From Deltaproteobacteria bacterium HGW-Deltaproteobacteria-6 (GTDB taxonomy: Bacteria; Desulfobacterota; Syntrophia; Syntrophales; Smithellaceae): DNA of 64,000 nucleotides. Both the position numbers and the translations under genes were made by a program. Shown in pieces: positions 50,439 to 59,521 of this stretch (within the stretch, counting starts at the first letter, position 1; each line of letters begins with the position of its first letter). Below the pieces are notes generated by a model, which was not told where the DNA came from, searched no databases, and saw only the letters and a program-made list of their open reading frames with translations. The stretch spans positions 54,262-118,261 of the forward strand of contig PHAT01000001.1 in NCBI GenBank assembly GCA_002840435.1, written 5' to 3'.

Positions 50439-51767
50439 TCAGGTTCCCCGTATTTTCTTCATGTGATCGATGCGCTTCCGGATGAGCGCGTCTGTGCCGA
50501 TGTCTTCCCGGTAGGCGACCGGGCCTTTCACGGCCTTGACGCCTTCTTCGGCAATTTTGCGGGCTTCGTCCAGTGTATCGGCGATGCCGACAATGCCGAT
50601 GGCGCGCGATGAACTCAAATACAGTCCGTCTTCTTTTTTGTCGACGGATGAATAGTACAGCCTTGCTTTTCCCACGTCGCCCACTTCAATCTTCGCGCGG
50701 GATGATGCCGCGTCGGGATGATCGGCGGGCAGGCCGTAGCCTTTGGGCACAACGTATTTGCACACGGTTGCCTTGGGGGCGAATTCAATCTTCAGGGTAT
50801 CCAGTGTTCCGGCGATGATGTGGCGGCATACTTCAAGAAAGTCCGTTTGCAGAAGCGGCAGAATGTTCATGGCCTCGGGATCGCCGAACCGCGCGTTGTA
50901 TTCCAGTAGCTTCGCGCCGTTTCGGGTGGCGATGAAGCCGCCGTACATGACGCCTTTGTAGGGGCTGCCTGTTTCAGCCAGGAGAGCCGCCGCGACCTGT
51001 CTGGTAATCTCCAGGCCTTCCTCGATATCCGACGGCTTCACAAAAGGCATAGAATGATCGGGCATCGAGTAAGAGCCCATACCGCCGGTGTTCGGGCCGC
51101 GGTCGCCGTCAAACCGTCTTTTGTGATCCTGCACCAGCGGAGTCCCCACAACGGTTTTGCCGTCGCACAGGCATTGCAGCGAAAATTCCTCCCCGTCGAA
51201 TTTTTCTTCAACGATGACGGATGAGCTTTCTTTCAGAATCTGCCGGCATAAACTCAGCGCTTCTTCTTTTGTGGCAAAATGATCCCCCTGAACCAGCACG
51301 CCTTTGCCGCCGGTCAATCCGTCCGGTTTGAGGACGATGCCTTCGAGCTCATTCAGAAAAGCCTCTATGCCGTCGTCGGTCGTAAATACTTTGAACTGCG
51401 GATTGCCGGGAATATTGTATTTGCTAACGAGATTGCGGGTGAACGACTTGGATGTCTCCAGCCGCGCCAGGCTTTTATTGGGGCCGACGGCCGGAATGCC
51501 GCACGCGGCCAGCGCATCGACGACGCCGTTTCCCAGCGGGTCTTCCGGGCCGATCACGGCGAGTTCTACTTTGTTTTCCGTTGCAAAGCCGGTAATTGCC
51601 GCAAGGTCCGAATAATTGCCGAGCAGCGTTTTTTCCGACAGCGACGCTATCCCCGGGTTATTGGCTTTCATAAACGAAAACAGACGGGGATGCAGGCTGG
51701 ATCGTGAAATGGCTTCGGCCATCGCGTGTTCGCGCGCGCCGTTTCCGACAAGTAGTATATTGGGCAT
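50439..51767 (-). CDS. purD: Phosphoribosylamine-glycine ligase
   Basis: Joins phosphoribosylamine and glycine with ATP to give GAR in purine synthesis. The 442-residue ATP-grasp protein begins PNILLVGNGAREHAM, with GPEDPLGNGVVDAL, the ATP-grasp KPDGLTGGKGV (near 135), DHKRRFDGDRGPNTGGMGSY (near 208) and YNARFGDPE (near 285). ATG 51767 lies nine bases from GGAGG; the ATG at 51776 abuts it. It stands alone on the minus strand, separate from purE and the purO operon. Confidence 0.95.
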   Translation of the reverse strand: MPNILLVGNGAREHAMAEAISRSSLHPRLFSFMKANNPGIASLSEKTLLGNYSDLAAITGFATENKVELAVIGPEDPLGNGVVDALAACGIPAVGPNKSLARLETSKSFTRNLVSKYNIPGNPQFKVFTTDDGIEAFLNELEGIVLKPDGLTGGKGVLVQGDHFATKEEALSLCRQILKESSSVIVEEKFDGEEFSLQCLCDGKTVVGTPLVQDHKRRFDGDRGPNTGGMGSYSMPDHSMPFVKPSDIEEGLEITRQVAAALLAETGSPYKGVMYGGFIATRNGAKLLEYNARFGDPEAMNILPLLQTDFLEVCRHIIAGTLDTLKIEFAPKATVCKYVVPKGYGLPADHPDAASSRAKIEVGDVGKARLYYSSVDKKEDGLYLSSSRAIGIVGIADTLDEARKIAEEGVKAVKGPVAYREDIGTDALIRKRIDHMKKIRGT

Positions 51768-51949
51768 GGTTAACATCCTCCATGGGTTTATGTCATAATG
51801 GTTGTCTAGATAGCGGAAAAAAACTTTTAAGTCAAATGGCAGGAACAGGATAATAAATGGGTAAAATAAAATTGCTTGACTGTTTTAGTCAAGAACATGA
51901 TAATCGCGGCCCTTCAATAGACAGGGTATATTTTTTAAGAGGTGCGGCT

Positions 51950-52672
51950 ATGAAAAAGTCATGTTTTATATTTGGATTGTTTGTTATTTTTGCAATGGGT
52001 TGCAGTCAGCCGGTTCTCAGGCAGGATGTTCCTGTCTCGACTAATCCGATGGGCGCCAAAATATATGCCAATGGCCGGTTGGTGGGAACGACGCCTGCGT
52101 CCGTTTCTCTGGAGCGGGATCGCAATCACATCCTGACGCTCGTCAAGGACAAATACCGTCAGGAAGACGTGATGATCCAAAAAAAGTACCAGAAGGAAAA
52201 AGTCTATCTCAATGCGATATCGTCGGGCGTCAATTCCGGACTTTTCTTCAAAGACCCCAGGATGGGCCTTGGCTCTACCATGAGTTCAATTTCTTCACAG
52301 GAAGATACAGGCGCGGCTTTTGTTCTTGAGCCTGCGGTGGTGAGGATCACCCTGACGCCAATTGCGGGCTCTGCCGCGGATGTTCCCGGTCAACCGCAGG
52401 GGCGGCAATCGAAATCTTCGGAGACGATGGCTGCATCATCGGATGACGCTGATGTCGATAAGATGCAAATGGCCAGGGGGCTTGCCAAAATCGGAGCCGC
52501 TGCGGCTCTTTCGCAGGCTAATCCGCTGGAAAAGAAGGTGGAAACATCCTCTTCATCCAAAAGCTATGTCCAATCCGACGGGACAAGGGTTACGGAAAAA
52601 TCAGGCACCTCGGTCGGCATGAGCGTCAATCCGGCGGCAATTATTAACGTCATCGATGTTTTGTTTAAATAA
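51950..52672 (+). CDS. Lipoprotein with PEGA domain
   Basis: A 240-residue probable lipoprotein: signal sequence KSCFIFGLFVIFAMGCSQP with the lipid-carrying Cys at residue 18. A PEGA domain follows (VSTNPMGAKIYANGRLVGTTP, about 28-75), a surface module that binds peptidoglycan or polysaccharide partners in other systems. The rest is Ser/Gln-rich and low in order (SSSSKSYVQSDGTRVTEKSG). The start at 51950 sits at the signal peptide and behind AAGAGG; the upstream frame is unsupported. The next exported protein gene follows after 48 bases. Confidence 0.75.
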   Translation: MKKSCFIFGLFVIFAMGCSQPVLRQDVPVSTNPMGAKIYANGRLVGTTPASVSLERDRNHILTLVKDKYRQEDVMIQKKYQKEKVYLNAISSGVNSGLFFKDPRMGLGSTMSSISSQEDTGAAFVLEPAVVRITLTPIAGSAADVPGQPQGRQSKSSETMAASSDDADVDKMQMARGLAKIGAAAALSQANPLEKKVETSSSSKSYVQSDGTRVTEKSGTSVGMSVNPAAIINVIDVLFK

Positions 52673-52720
52673 AATATTAGTGGCTATGAGGGCTTTTTAA
52701 TTTTGCAGGAGAGATTTGAT

Positions 52721-53191
52721 ATGAAAAGATTTATACCGTTGTTTGTGTTTGTTCTGATTCTTTCTGCCGCAGTCCATGTCGTTGCCGCTGATATTGCCGC
52801 TGTGGATAAAATAAGCATCCTGATGCCGAGGGCAAAAGTATTGTCTATTCTGGGCTCTCCCCGGGAGACGGTAACGCTGGACAAAGGATTAAAAATTGAA
52901 GTCTATCCGGTGGAATCCGCGCTTCCGCTCACGCATTCCGGTTGTATCTATGGAAATGACGGGCTCCTGATGGGACAGTCGTTTGTGTTTCAGGGCCACG
53001 AAACTGCCGGAATTGTCGAACGTTTGAAAAAGCATGGTTTCAAACCATTGCCTGCACAAGAAGATTCCCTGCGTTTGACCGGTGTTGATGATGATACCGG
53101 ACGGCCTCTGGTGGCGGTTATTGCGGAGCATGACCATTTGACGACCATTACAACATTTGAAAAGGCTTTTTACGAGGCTCACGTCAGGTAA
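52721..53191 (+). CDS. Exported SmpA/BamE-like small protein
   Basis: A 156-residue protein with a signal peptide (FIPLFVFVLILSAAVHVVAA). The mature start IAAVDKISILMPRAKVLSILGSP resembles the helix-strand opening of the SmpA/BamE fold (a two-helix, three-strand module), but the rest does not show the full pattern, so the label is tentative. Without a lipobox, it is likely periplasmic. CAGGAGAG is upstream of ATG 52721. It follows the PEGA lipoprotein and is probably cotranscribed. Confidence 0.6.
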   Translation: MKRFIPLFVFVLILSAAVHVVAADIAAVDKISILMPRAKVLSILGSPRETVTLDKGLKIEVYPVESALPLTHSGCIYGNDGLLMGQSFVFQGHETAGIVERLKKHGFKPLPAQEDSLRLTGVDDDTGRPLVAVIAEHDHLTTITTFEKAFYEAHVR

Positions 53192-53230
53192 TCGGCAAAT
53201 TTCAATCAGACAGCAGGAGATCCTTTGTTT

Positions 53231-53947
53231 TTACTTAAAAACTTCTTTGAGCAGACTGGTTACTCTTGCTTTTGGATTTGTGCGGATGCTGGTTTCTTCC
53301 TGGGCCAGCGTGTAAAATAATCCGTCCAGCGCCTTCGCGGCAACGTACCGGTTGACGTCGGGATCAATGGCTTTGCCGACTAACGGCAGGCTCTGTACTT
53401 TGCCGCTGATGGCTTCGTATTGCTGCGTCACCTGATACGAATTCATCGTTTTACGCACCGCCGGTTGAAAAAGTTCCAGCAGCTTATCATAGGTTTTCGT
53501 CTTGAGATAATCAGTCGCCGCCGTATTGCCGCCCTTCAGAATCCTGCTGGCGTCGTCAAACGGCATATCCGTGATCGCGGTTAGAAAAATATCCCGGGCC
53601 AGGGGCGCGGCCTTCTCCGCGGCCCGGTTCATGCTGAGCGTGAATTCATCCAGCTCCGGCCCGAAACCAATGCTTCTCAAAACGGGTTCCGCCTTCCGGA
53701 CTTCTTCGGGCAGCAGAATTTTAACGGCTGCATTGGTGAAATACCCGTTGTTTTTTCCTAAATAACGGGTCGCGTTTTTGATGCCTACGTTCAGGGCTTC
53801 TTTAAGCCCCTGATCGATTTTACCATTGCTGATTCCGCCGGTACCTGCCTGGCCGAGCTTGTCCTGAAGCACATCAAGGAAAGACGCCTGGTTGTATTGA
53901 CAGAACAAAAACACGAAAAAGACGCTCCATATTATTTTTCTTTTCAT
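53231..53947 (-). CDS. DUF4197 domain protein
   Basis: A 238-residue protein with an N-terminal export signal (IIWSVFFVFLFCQYNQAS) and a DUF4197 domain: GLKEALNVGIKNATRYLGKNNGYF, then PLARDIFLTAITDMPFDDASRIL and the C-terminal VAAKALDGLFYTLAQEE. The family is widespread in bacteria and all-helical, without a known role. It lies convergently with the SmpA/BamE-like gene; about 40 bases separate their ends. Confidence 0.85.
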   Translation of the reverse strand: MKRKIIWSVFFVFLFCQYNQASFLDVLQDKLGQAGTGGISNGKIDQGLKEALNVGIKNATRYLGKNNGYFTNAAVKILLPEEVRKAEPVLRSIGFGPELDEFTLSMNRAAEKAAPLARDIFLTAITDMPFDDASRILKGGNTAATDYLKTKTYDKLLELFQPAVRKTMNSYQVTQQYEAISGKVQSLPLVGKAIDPDVNRYVAAKALDGLFYTLAQEETSIRTNPKARVTSLLKEVFK

Positions 53948-54182
53948 GATGCTTTCTCCATGCCCCTGCTTTCAATACGAAAACATATCGTGCCGATTTA
54001 AAATATTGATGCTTCGATCCGCCCGCCGCACCGGAAGTATAGGAAGGATGCTTTTTGATGTCAATGGAATAATAACAATTTGATTCATTTCATCCCGATG
54101 ATGTTTCCCGGAAAGCGCTGTATCTTTTTTATTTGTAATCTGATAAATTAATGCATCAACAACAGCGGCGAGGTTTAAGTCA

Positions 54183-55448
54183 TTGGTTTTGAGTTCTGAT
54201 ATCATCATACTGGTTGTTCTTTTTTTGTTTTCCGGATTCTTCTCTTCGGCGGAGGCGGCGCTGCTTTCGCTTTCGGATCTGCATCTGCATAAAATGAAGT
54301 CGGACAATTACCCCTTTTTCAATTCCGTGGTGAAACTGCTGGATAATCCGCGGCGTCTGCTCATCACGGTGGTCACCAGTAATGAAGCCGTTAATATCAG
54401 CATTTCCATTCTGGCCGCCTCTCTGTTCATTAGTCTTTTGGGAGTTAACGGACAATGGGTTTCGATCATCGTGACATCGGTGGTCCTTTTTCTAGCTGGT
54501 GAGGCCATCCCCAAAACGTTCGGCGTGACTTACCCGATGCAGGTTGCATCCGCCGTGTCGCCGCTTTTGCTGCTGATTTCCCGTCTGGAATTCCCGATCG
54601 TTGCCGCTTTGGAAAAAACCCCGGGTTTGATCTTAAAGCGGCTGGATAAGCGCAAGATCCGGGACATGGATGTATTGATGGAAGACGAGTTCAAGCATCT
54701 GATTGACGCGGGGAGCAAAGAAGGCGTTGTGGACGAGTCGCAAAAAGAACTCATCAAAACCATTTTTGAATCGGGCGACCAGCCGGTGACGGATATTATG
54801 ATTCCCCGCGTGGACATGTTCTGCCTCTCTCTGGATATGGAGGCGTCCGAGATTGTCCGGGAAGTTGTGCACAACCGCTACGAACGGGTTCCGGTTTATC
54901 GGGATGACCGCGATGACATTATCGGCATCCTCTTTGCCCGCGATCTGCTTAATGACACCCTGCGTTCCGGGCCGTCGACCGCTATTGAAAAATTGATGGC
55001 GAAACCCTATTTTGTTCCGGAGAGCAAAACCATTAACGGCCTGCTTCATGATTTCCAGGAAAAGTCGATCCAGATTGCCATCGTGGTGGATGAGTACGGC
55101 GGCGTATCAGGGCTGGTGACGCTGGAAGACATTCTGGAGCATTTGTTTGAAGAGGCTTACGGCGATGACGAACCGGCCAACTTCGGGTGCGATATTGTGG
55201 ACCAAAACACGATGATTGTTCCCGGCAAGATGCCGATGGAGCAGGTCAACGATCTGCTCTTGGCCTCTTTGCCGCAGGATGAATTCGATACCATCGGCGG
55301 CTTCGTTCTGCATTTGTTCGGGAAGATGCCGGAGCGCGGCGAATGCATTGATTTTGAAAGCTATCACTTCCGCATCGAGAGCATCGGCAAAACCAGGATA
55401 CTCAAGATCCGGATTGAAAAACGGACACCGGCGGAGGCGGACGAATGA
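54183..55448 (+). CDS. CNNM/CorC-type membrane protein (DUF21 + CBS pair + CorC_HlyC)
   Basis: A 421-residue protein. Residues 1-170 are the DUF21 membrane domain (SGFFSSAEAALLSLSD at its start), about 200-320 hold two CBS motifs (MIPRVDMFCLS; YERVPVYRDDRDDIIGI), and 335-415 the CorC_HlyC domain (DEFDTIGGFVLHLFG). Members transport or sense Mg2+ or Co2+. The start is not certain: TTG 54183 lies about nine bases after GCGAGG. Its stop overlaps the start of a second, similar gene by four bases (ATGA). Confidence 0.85.
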   Translation: MVLSSDIIILVVLFLFSGFFSSAEAALLSLSDLHLHKMKSDNYPFFNSVVKLLDNPRRLLITVVTSNEAVNISISILAASLFISLLGVNGQWVSIIVTSVVLFLAGEAIPKTFGVTYPMQVASAVSPLLLLISRLEFPIVAALEKTPGLILKRLDKRKIRDMDVLMEDEFKHLIDAGSKEGVVDESQKELIKTIFESGDQPVTDIMIPRVDMFCLSLDMEASEIVREVVHNRYERVPVYRDDRDDIIGILFARDLLNDTLRSGPSTAIEKLMAKPYFVPESKTINGLLHDFQEKSIQIAIVVDEYGGVSGLVTLEDILEHLFEEAYGDDEPANFGCDIVDQNTMIVPGKMPMEQVNDLLLASLPQDEFDTIGGFVLHLFGKMPERGECIDFESYHFRIESIGKTRILKIRIEKRTPAEADE

Positions 55449-56743
55449 GCCTCTATCTGATTCTTGCCCTCATCTTGATCTGTCTGATTCTGGAAGCCCT
55501 TTATTCCGGCGGGGAGGTCGCCTTATTTTCCTCCGACATCAACAAAATAAAATATTACGCGCGCCGGGGATCCCGCGCCGCCATGCAGGCCGTCAAGTTA
55601 AAGGAACATCCCGAATGGTTTATCTCCACTGCGCTCATCGGTACGAATCTGGCGATTATTGTCGCCTCCACACTGGCCACGGGTCTTTTGATTAAATATT
55701 TCGGCGCGGATAAGGGCGAGCAGATTGCTTTCGCCGTTATGCTGCCGATCCTGTTTGTCATCATCATTGTCCGCAGTATTTTCCAGCATTACCCGGAGGT
55801 CATGGCCATCAAGGTTGCCCATTTCATCCGTCTGTCGTCCTTTGTCTTTTATCCGCTGGCTTATTTTGTCGCGGCGATATCCAGAGGCGCGGTCAACATT
55901 TCCTTCAATCAGCAAGAGACGCAATCCTCCTACATCACCAAAGAAGGATTGAAATATATTTTAGGCGAAAAGACGGAGGGCAGTGATATTCTGACGACGG
56001 AAAAAGAGATGGTCAGCCGTGTTTTTGATTTTTCGGAACTGACGGCGGAAAAGATTATGGTGCCTGTTTCCGCGTTGACGGCTCTGCCGCAAACGATGAA
56101 GATCGAAGAAGCGGCGAAAGTGGTCGCGGCAAAAAAATATATGCGCATTCCCGTCTATTCGGAAACGGCTTATAATATTGTCGGCATTCTGCATTATTTC
56201 GATCTTCTGGATATGCTGCTGAAACAGAAGCAGACGCCGATGGCCGCATCGGATATGGTCACGGTGGCCGACTGCATGCGGACGGATGTGTTTTACGTTC
56301 CGGAAACGAAAAAGGCCGGTCCGCTGTTGATGGATATGCAGCAAAAACGCGAGCACATGGCCGTGGTTGTTGATGAGTACGGCGGCGCGGTCGGCATTGT
56401 CACGATGGAAGATATCGGAGAGGAAATTGTCGGCAGCATCGATGAGGAATATAACAAGGGTGAGAAACTGTACAAAAAAATCGCCGCCGGACGATATTTG
56501 ATCAACGGCCGGATGAAAATAGACGATCTGAATCAAATTTTGTTGACAAGACTGCCCGAAGGCAATTATGAGACCCTCGGCGGGTTCCTGATCCAGCAGG
56601 CGGGCAGAATTCCCCTGCGCCGGGAAAGGTTTGAATTCGACGGCATGATCTTTATCGTCGAAAACGCCGATCAGAAAGCCATCAGGGAAGTCCTGGTGAT
56701 TTTTCCGCCGCCGTTGGAAGGGCCGCGGACACAAACGGTATGA
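55445..56743 (+). CDS. Second CNNM/CorC-type membrane protein
   Basis: A 432-residue relative of the preceding gene with the same layout: DUF21 ([15 protein letters not shown]), CBS pair ([36 protein letters not shown] near 325) and CorC_HlyC ([13 protein letters not shown]). The two genes overlap by four bases and are probably translated together, suggesting a hetero-oligomer. They have diverged well beyond recent duplication. Downstream comes the GlmU-type gene after 14 bases. Confidence 0.9.
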   Translation: MSLYLILALILICLILEALYSGGEVALFSSDINKIKYYARRGSRAAMQAVKLKEHPEWFISTALIGTNLAIIVASTLATGLLIKYFGADKGEQIAFAVMLPILFVIIIVRSIFQHYPEVMAIKVAHFIRLSSFVFYPLAYFVAAISRGAVNISFNQQETQSSYITKEGLKYILGEKTEGSDILTTEKEMVSRVFDFSELTAEKIMVPVSALTALPQTMKIEEAAKVVAAKKYMRIPVYSETAYNIVGILHYFDLLDMLLKQKQTPMAASDMVTVADCMRTDVFYVPETKKAGPLLMDMQQKREHMAVVVDEYGGAVGIVTMEDIGEEIVGSIDEEYNKGEKLYKKIAAGRYLINGRMKIDDLNQILLTRLPEGNYETLGGFLIQQAGRIPLRRERFEFDGMIFIVENADQKAIREVLVIFPPPLEGPRTQTV

Positions 56744-56757
56744 GGTGAAAGCAATTG

Positions 56758-57513
56758 ATGCAAAGCAGTGAATTTTGCGCGCTTATTTTAGCGGCGGGGA
56801 AGGGCACCCGCATGAAATCGGATATGGCCAAGGTGCTTCATGTGCTCAACGGCAAACCGCTGTTGCATTACGCAATCAAGGCGGCGCGGGATGCGGGGGC
56901 GCAAAAAATTGTTGTGATTGTCGGCCATCAGTCGGACAAGGTCAGGGAAGCGTTTCCTGATCCGGATTTGGTTTTTGTGGAGCAGATGCCGCAGCTGGGA
57001 ACCGGACATGCCGTGATGCAGGCCGGCGGCGTTCTCAGCGGTTACAAAGGGTTGACGGTTATCCTCTGCGGTGATGTGCCGCTTCTGAAACCGGAGACGA
57101 TCCGGTTGCTGATTAATAATCATCTGAAGGCCTCTGCCTGTGTGACCGTGCTGACCACCGAGCCGCCCGGCCCCCATGCCTACGGACGCATTGTGAAAAA
57201 TAATCAGGGCGATATTCTGAAAATTGTCGAGCATCGGGATGCAACCGACGCGGAAAGAGAAATCCTGGAAATCAATACGGGGATTTATTGTGTTGATACG
57301 CCCTTTTTGTTTGCCGCGCTTAGCCAGGTCAAAAACGATAATCAGCAAAAGGAATATTATCTGACCGATATCGTGGAAATCGCCCGCCGGGAGGGCCGGA
57401 AGGCCTGTGCCTGTCTGACGGCGGATTATGTCGAAGTCATGGGGATCAATACCCTCGAAGAGCTTGCAAAGGCGGGTGAGTATCTCCGGAAGTCATCATC
57501 CGGTCGGGTTTGA
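56758..57513 (+). CDS. GlmU-type nucleotidyltransferase lacking the acetyltransferase domain
   Basis: A 251-residue protein equivalent to the N-terminal pyrophosphorylase half of GlmU: LILAAGKGTRMKSDMAKVLH with the signature G-x-G-T-x-M-x(3)-x-K-V, QLGTGHAVMQA, LCGDVPLLKP, and TGIYCVDTPFLF. The left-handed beta-helix acetyltransferase half (about 200 more residues) is absent and the stop is followed immediately by dusB. It could make UDP-GlcNAc from GlcNAc-1-P, with acetylation elsewhere, or use another sugar phosphate. ATG 56758 is preferred over TTG 56755. Confidence 0.87.
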   Translation: MQSSEFCALILAAGKGTRMKSDMAKVLHVLNGKPLLHYAIKAARDAGAQKIVVIVGHQSDKVREAFPDPDLVFVEQMPQLGTGHAVMQAGGVLSGYKGLTVILCGDVPLLKPETIRLLINNHLKASACVTVLTTEPPGPHAYGRIVKNNQGDILKIVEHRDATDAEREILEINTGIYCVDTPFLFAALSQVKNDNQQKEYYLTDIVEIARREGRKACACLTADYVEVMGINTLEELAKAGEYLRKSSSGRV

Positions 57514-57516
57514 TTT

Positions 57517-58506
57517 GTGTCTTCTGTAATCCATCTCCTCAAGAATAAAGCGATTCTCGCGCCGCTGGCGGGCATTACGAATTTGCCGTTTCGGCTGGTT
57601 GCCCGCAGTTTCGGCTGCGGATTGTGTCTGACCGAGATGATCAGCGCCAACGGCCTGATTCGTGAATCAGCAAAAACAATAGAATATTTAAAAACCTCTC
57701 CTCAAGATCAGCCGCTGGGGGTTCAGATTTTCGGCGCCGACCCCGCCCTGATGGCCGAGGCGGCCAAGGTTGTTGCCGGGCATCATCCTGATTTAATAGA
57801 CATTAATATGGGTTGTCCGGTCCGGAAAGTCGTCAAAACCGGCGCCGGCGCCATGCTGATGAAAGACCCCGCCCTGGCCGGGAAAATCATTGCGGCAGTC
57901 GCTGGAGCGTCAGACATCCCCGTGACGGTCAAGATTCGTTCCGGATGGAGCCCGGGGTCCATCAATGCAGTGGAGATGAGCAGGATCGCCGCGGATGCAG
58001 GCGCGGCGGCCATCATCGTTCATGGCCGGACGGCCGATCAGGGATTTTCCGGCCATGCCGACTGGGAGGTCATCCGTCAGGTCAAAAATACCGTCAAGAT
58101 TCCGGTCATTGGCAACGGCGATATCCGCGAGCCCGCGGACGCGCTTCGCATGTGCCGGGAAACCGGCTGCGACGCGGTGATGGTCGGCCGGGCCGCTCTG
58201 GGAAATCCATGGATATTCAAAGGAATTGATCAATTATTGAATGGTGTTTCGGGCGATTACCATCCTTCCTTGCCTGAGCGTCAGGCTCTCATTAAAAAGC
58301 ATTGGGAAATGGAGACGCAGATTTACGGCCGGCGAATTGCGGGCAGAACGTTCCGTAAACATTTACTCTGGTACACGAAAGGATTAACCGGTTCGGGGCG
58401 TTTCAGGGAAAAAGTGGGAAAAATGACGGACAGTAGCGAAATATTGTCGGAACTGGACCGGTATTTCGAGGTGCTGGCAGAGTCGCAAACCGAATTAATG
58501 ACTTGA
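57517..58506 (+). CDS. dusB: tRNA-dihydrouridine synthase B
   Basis: Reduces specific uridines in tRNA D-loops using FMN and NADPH. The 329-residue TIM-barrel protein begins with ILAPLAGITNLPFRLVARSFG and has INMGCPVRKVVKTGAGAM with the catalytic Cys near residue 100, VKIRSGWSP, IIVHGRTADQGFSG, IGNGDI and VGRAALGNPWIF. Translation starts at GTG 57517, four bases after the GlmU-type stop, so the genes are coupled. The DusB group fits the length and C-terminal helical domain. Confidence 0.92.
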   Translation: MSSVIHLLKNKAILAPLAGITNLPFRLVARSFGCGLCLTEMISANGLIRESAKTIEYLKTSPQDQPLGVQIFGADPALMAEAAKVVAGHHPDLIDINMGCPVRKVVKTGAGAMLMKDPALAGKIIAAVAGASDIPVTVKIRSGWSPGSINAVEMSRIAADAGAAAIIVHGRTADQGFSGHADWEVIRQVKNTVKIPVIGNGDIREPADALRMCRETGCDAVMVGRAALGNPWIFKGIDQLLNGVSGDYHPSLPERQALIKKHWEMETQIYGRRIAGRTFRKHLLWYTKGLTGSGRFREKVGKMTDSSEILSELDRYFEVLAESQTELMT

Positions 58507-58593
58507 CATTTCAGGTATGAATTGGCATAAATGAAACCGAATTTAAAGTGGAATTACAGATAGCAGATTCTAAAAAAAAGGACTGAAACGAAC

Positions 58594-58824
58594 GTGGAAA
58601 TTAGCAAATTTACCGAACTTGAAGATAAAATTAAGAATATTGTTAGTGAACAGGTTTTTTTGAAGAAACAGATTTCAATATTGGAGGAAGCACTAAAAAA
58701 TAAAGAATCGGAGATAGAAGAATACAAAAGTAAACTTAATGTATTAGATGAGGAAAGGAACAGCGTACGCACAAGGGTGGATTCACTGCTTGATTTACTT
58801 GCAGATATAGAGGTGGTAAAATAA
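58594..58824 (+). CDS. ZapB-like coiled-coil protein
   Basis: A 76-residue, almost entirely coiled-coil protein (FTELEDKIKNIVSEQVFLKK onward, then LLDLLADIEVV). Its place, 18 bases ahead of zapA, and its length and heptads match small ZapB-type division proteins that bind ZapA. Sequence alone cannot prove ZapB. Translation starts at GTG 58594 behind AAAGGA. Base composition is more A+T-rich than the neighbours. Confidence 0.75.
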   Translation: MEISKFTELEDKIKNIVSEQVFLKKQISILEEALKNKESEIEEYKSKLNVLDEERNSVRTRVDSLLDLLADIEVVK

Positions 58825-58842
58825 GCTTCCAGGGCGTGGATT

Positions 58843-59121
58843 TTGAAAAAGCGTTACGAAATTAAAATTTTAGGGCGGGAACTTGCGGTTTTGAGTGATG
58901 CGGAAGATGAACAAGTGGCCAATGTTGTTCGATTTGTTAATGAGAAGATGGAAGATGTCATGCAGTCGAACGATGAACTCCGGACAGTGGATGTGGCTAT
59001 CCTGGCAGCTTTGAACATTTCAGAAGATTATTTAAAATTAAAGGGAGTCAATCAGGACTTATGTGAGCAACTGACGCATCGGTCCGAAAAGCTTATTCAG
59101 TTAATAGAAAACGCAAGTTGA
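58843..59121 (+). CDS. zapA: Cell division protein ZapA
   Basis: A 92-residue protein that cross-links FtsZ filaments at the division site. The signature is RYEIKILGRELAVLSDAEDE at the start and the helix VVRFVNEKMEDVM, followed by VDVAILAALNISEDYLKLKG; the C-terminal coil is short. Start is TTG 58843. It is preceded by a ZapB-like gene and followed by 6S RNA, an order well known in proteobacteria. Confidence 0.88.
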   Translation: MKKRYEIKILGRELAVLSDAEDEQVANVVRFVNEKMEDVMQSNDELRTVDVAILAALNISEDYLKLKGVNQDLCEQLTHRSEKLIQLIENAS

Positions 59122-59136
59122 TTAAGAAATTTATTC

Positions 59137-59330
59137 ACCCCTGCGATGTGCGTGATTGTCATTTGTTTTTGAGCCAACACTTTGAACCTGGGGCCTATAC
59201 TTGTTTGCGGTGAGCATGTCCGCCTTGTTCCGCTGGTCGGGTGGCAGAAAGCCTGAAACAAACAACACCGGGCGCCCACTTTTATAAAAGGTTCAAAATC
59301 GTGATTTACACGGCATAGGCGGGGGTTTTT
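59137..59330 (+). ncRNA. ssrS: 6S RNA
   Basis: About 190 bases between zapA and rny. It has the core GGTGAGCATG at 59209-59218 and AGAAAGCCTGAAAC at 59246-59259, in the spacing of E. coli 6S RNA. The outer stem pairs CCCC at 59138-59141 and GATG with ATAGGCGGGGG near 59316-59325, then runs into a T-rich end (59325-59331). 6S RNA binds sigma-70 RNA polymerase as a promoter mimic; position after zapA is the usual one. Boundaries are estimates. The remainder of the gap to 59521 shows no gene. Confidence 0.82.
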
Positions 59331-59521
59331 TACTGCCTTCCTTTTTCCTTTTCCATCGACGTACACAGCACTAAAAAATACCATGAATCCTTCGGCAGGG
59401 TTTTTGATCAAAGCCTGTCGGAAGGTTTAAATATAATCCTGTTGAAGCGGGCGGTCTGATTTTCGGGTTAAAACATTGTTCAGACAGTTATTTCACCAGG
59501 ATAAAAGAGGAGGTAATAACT

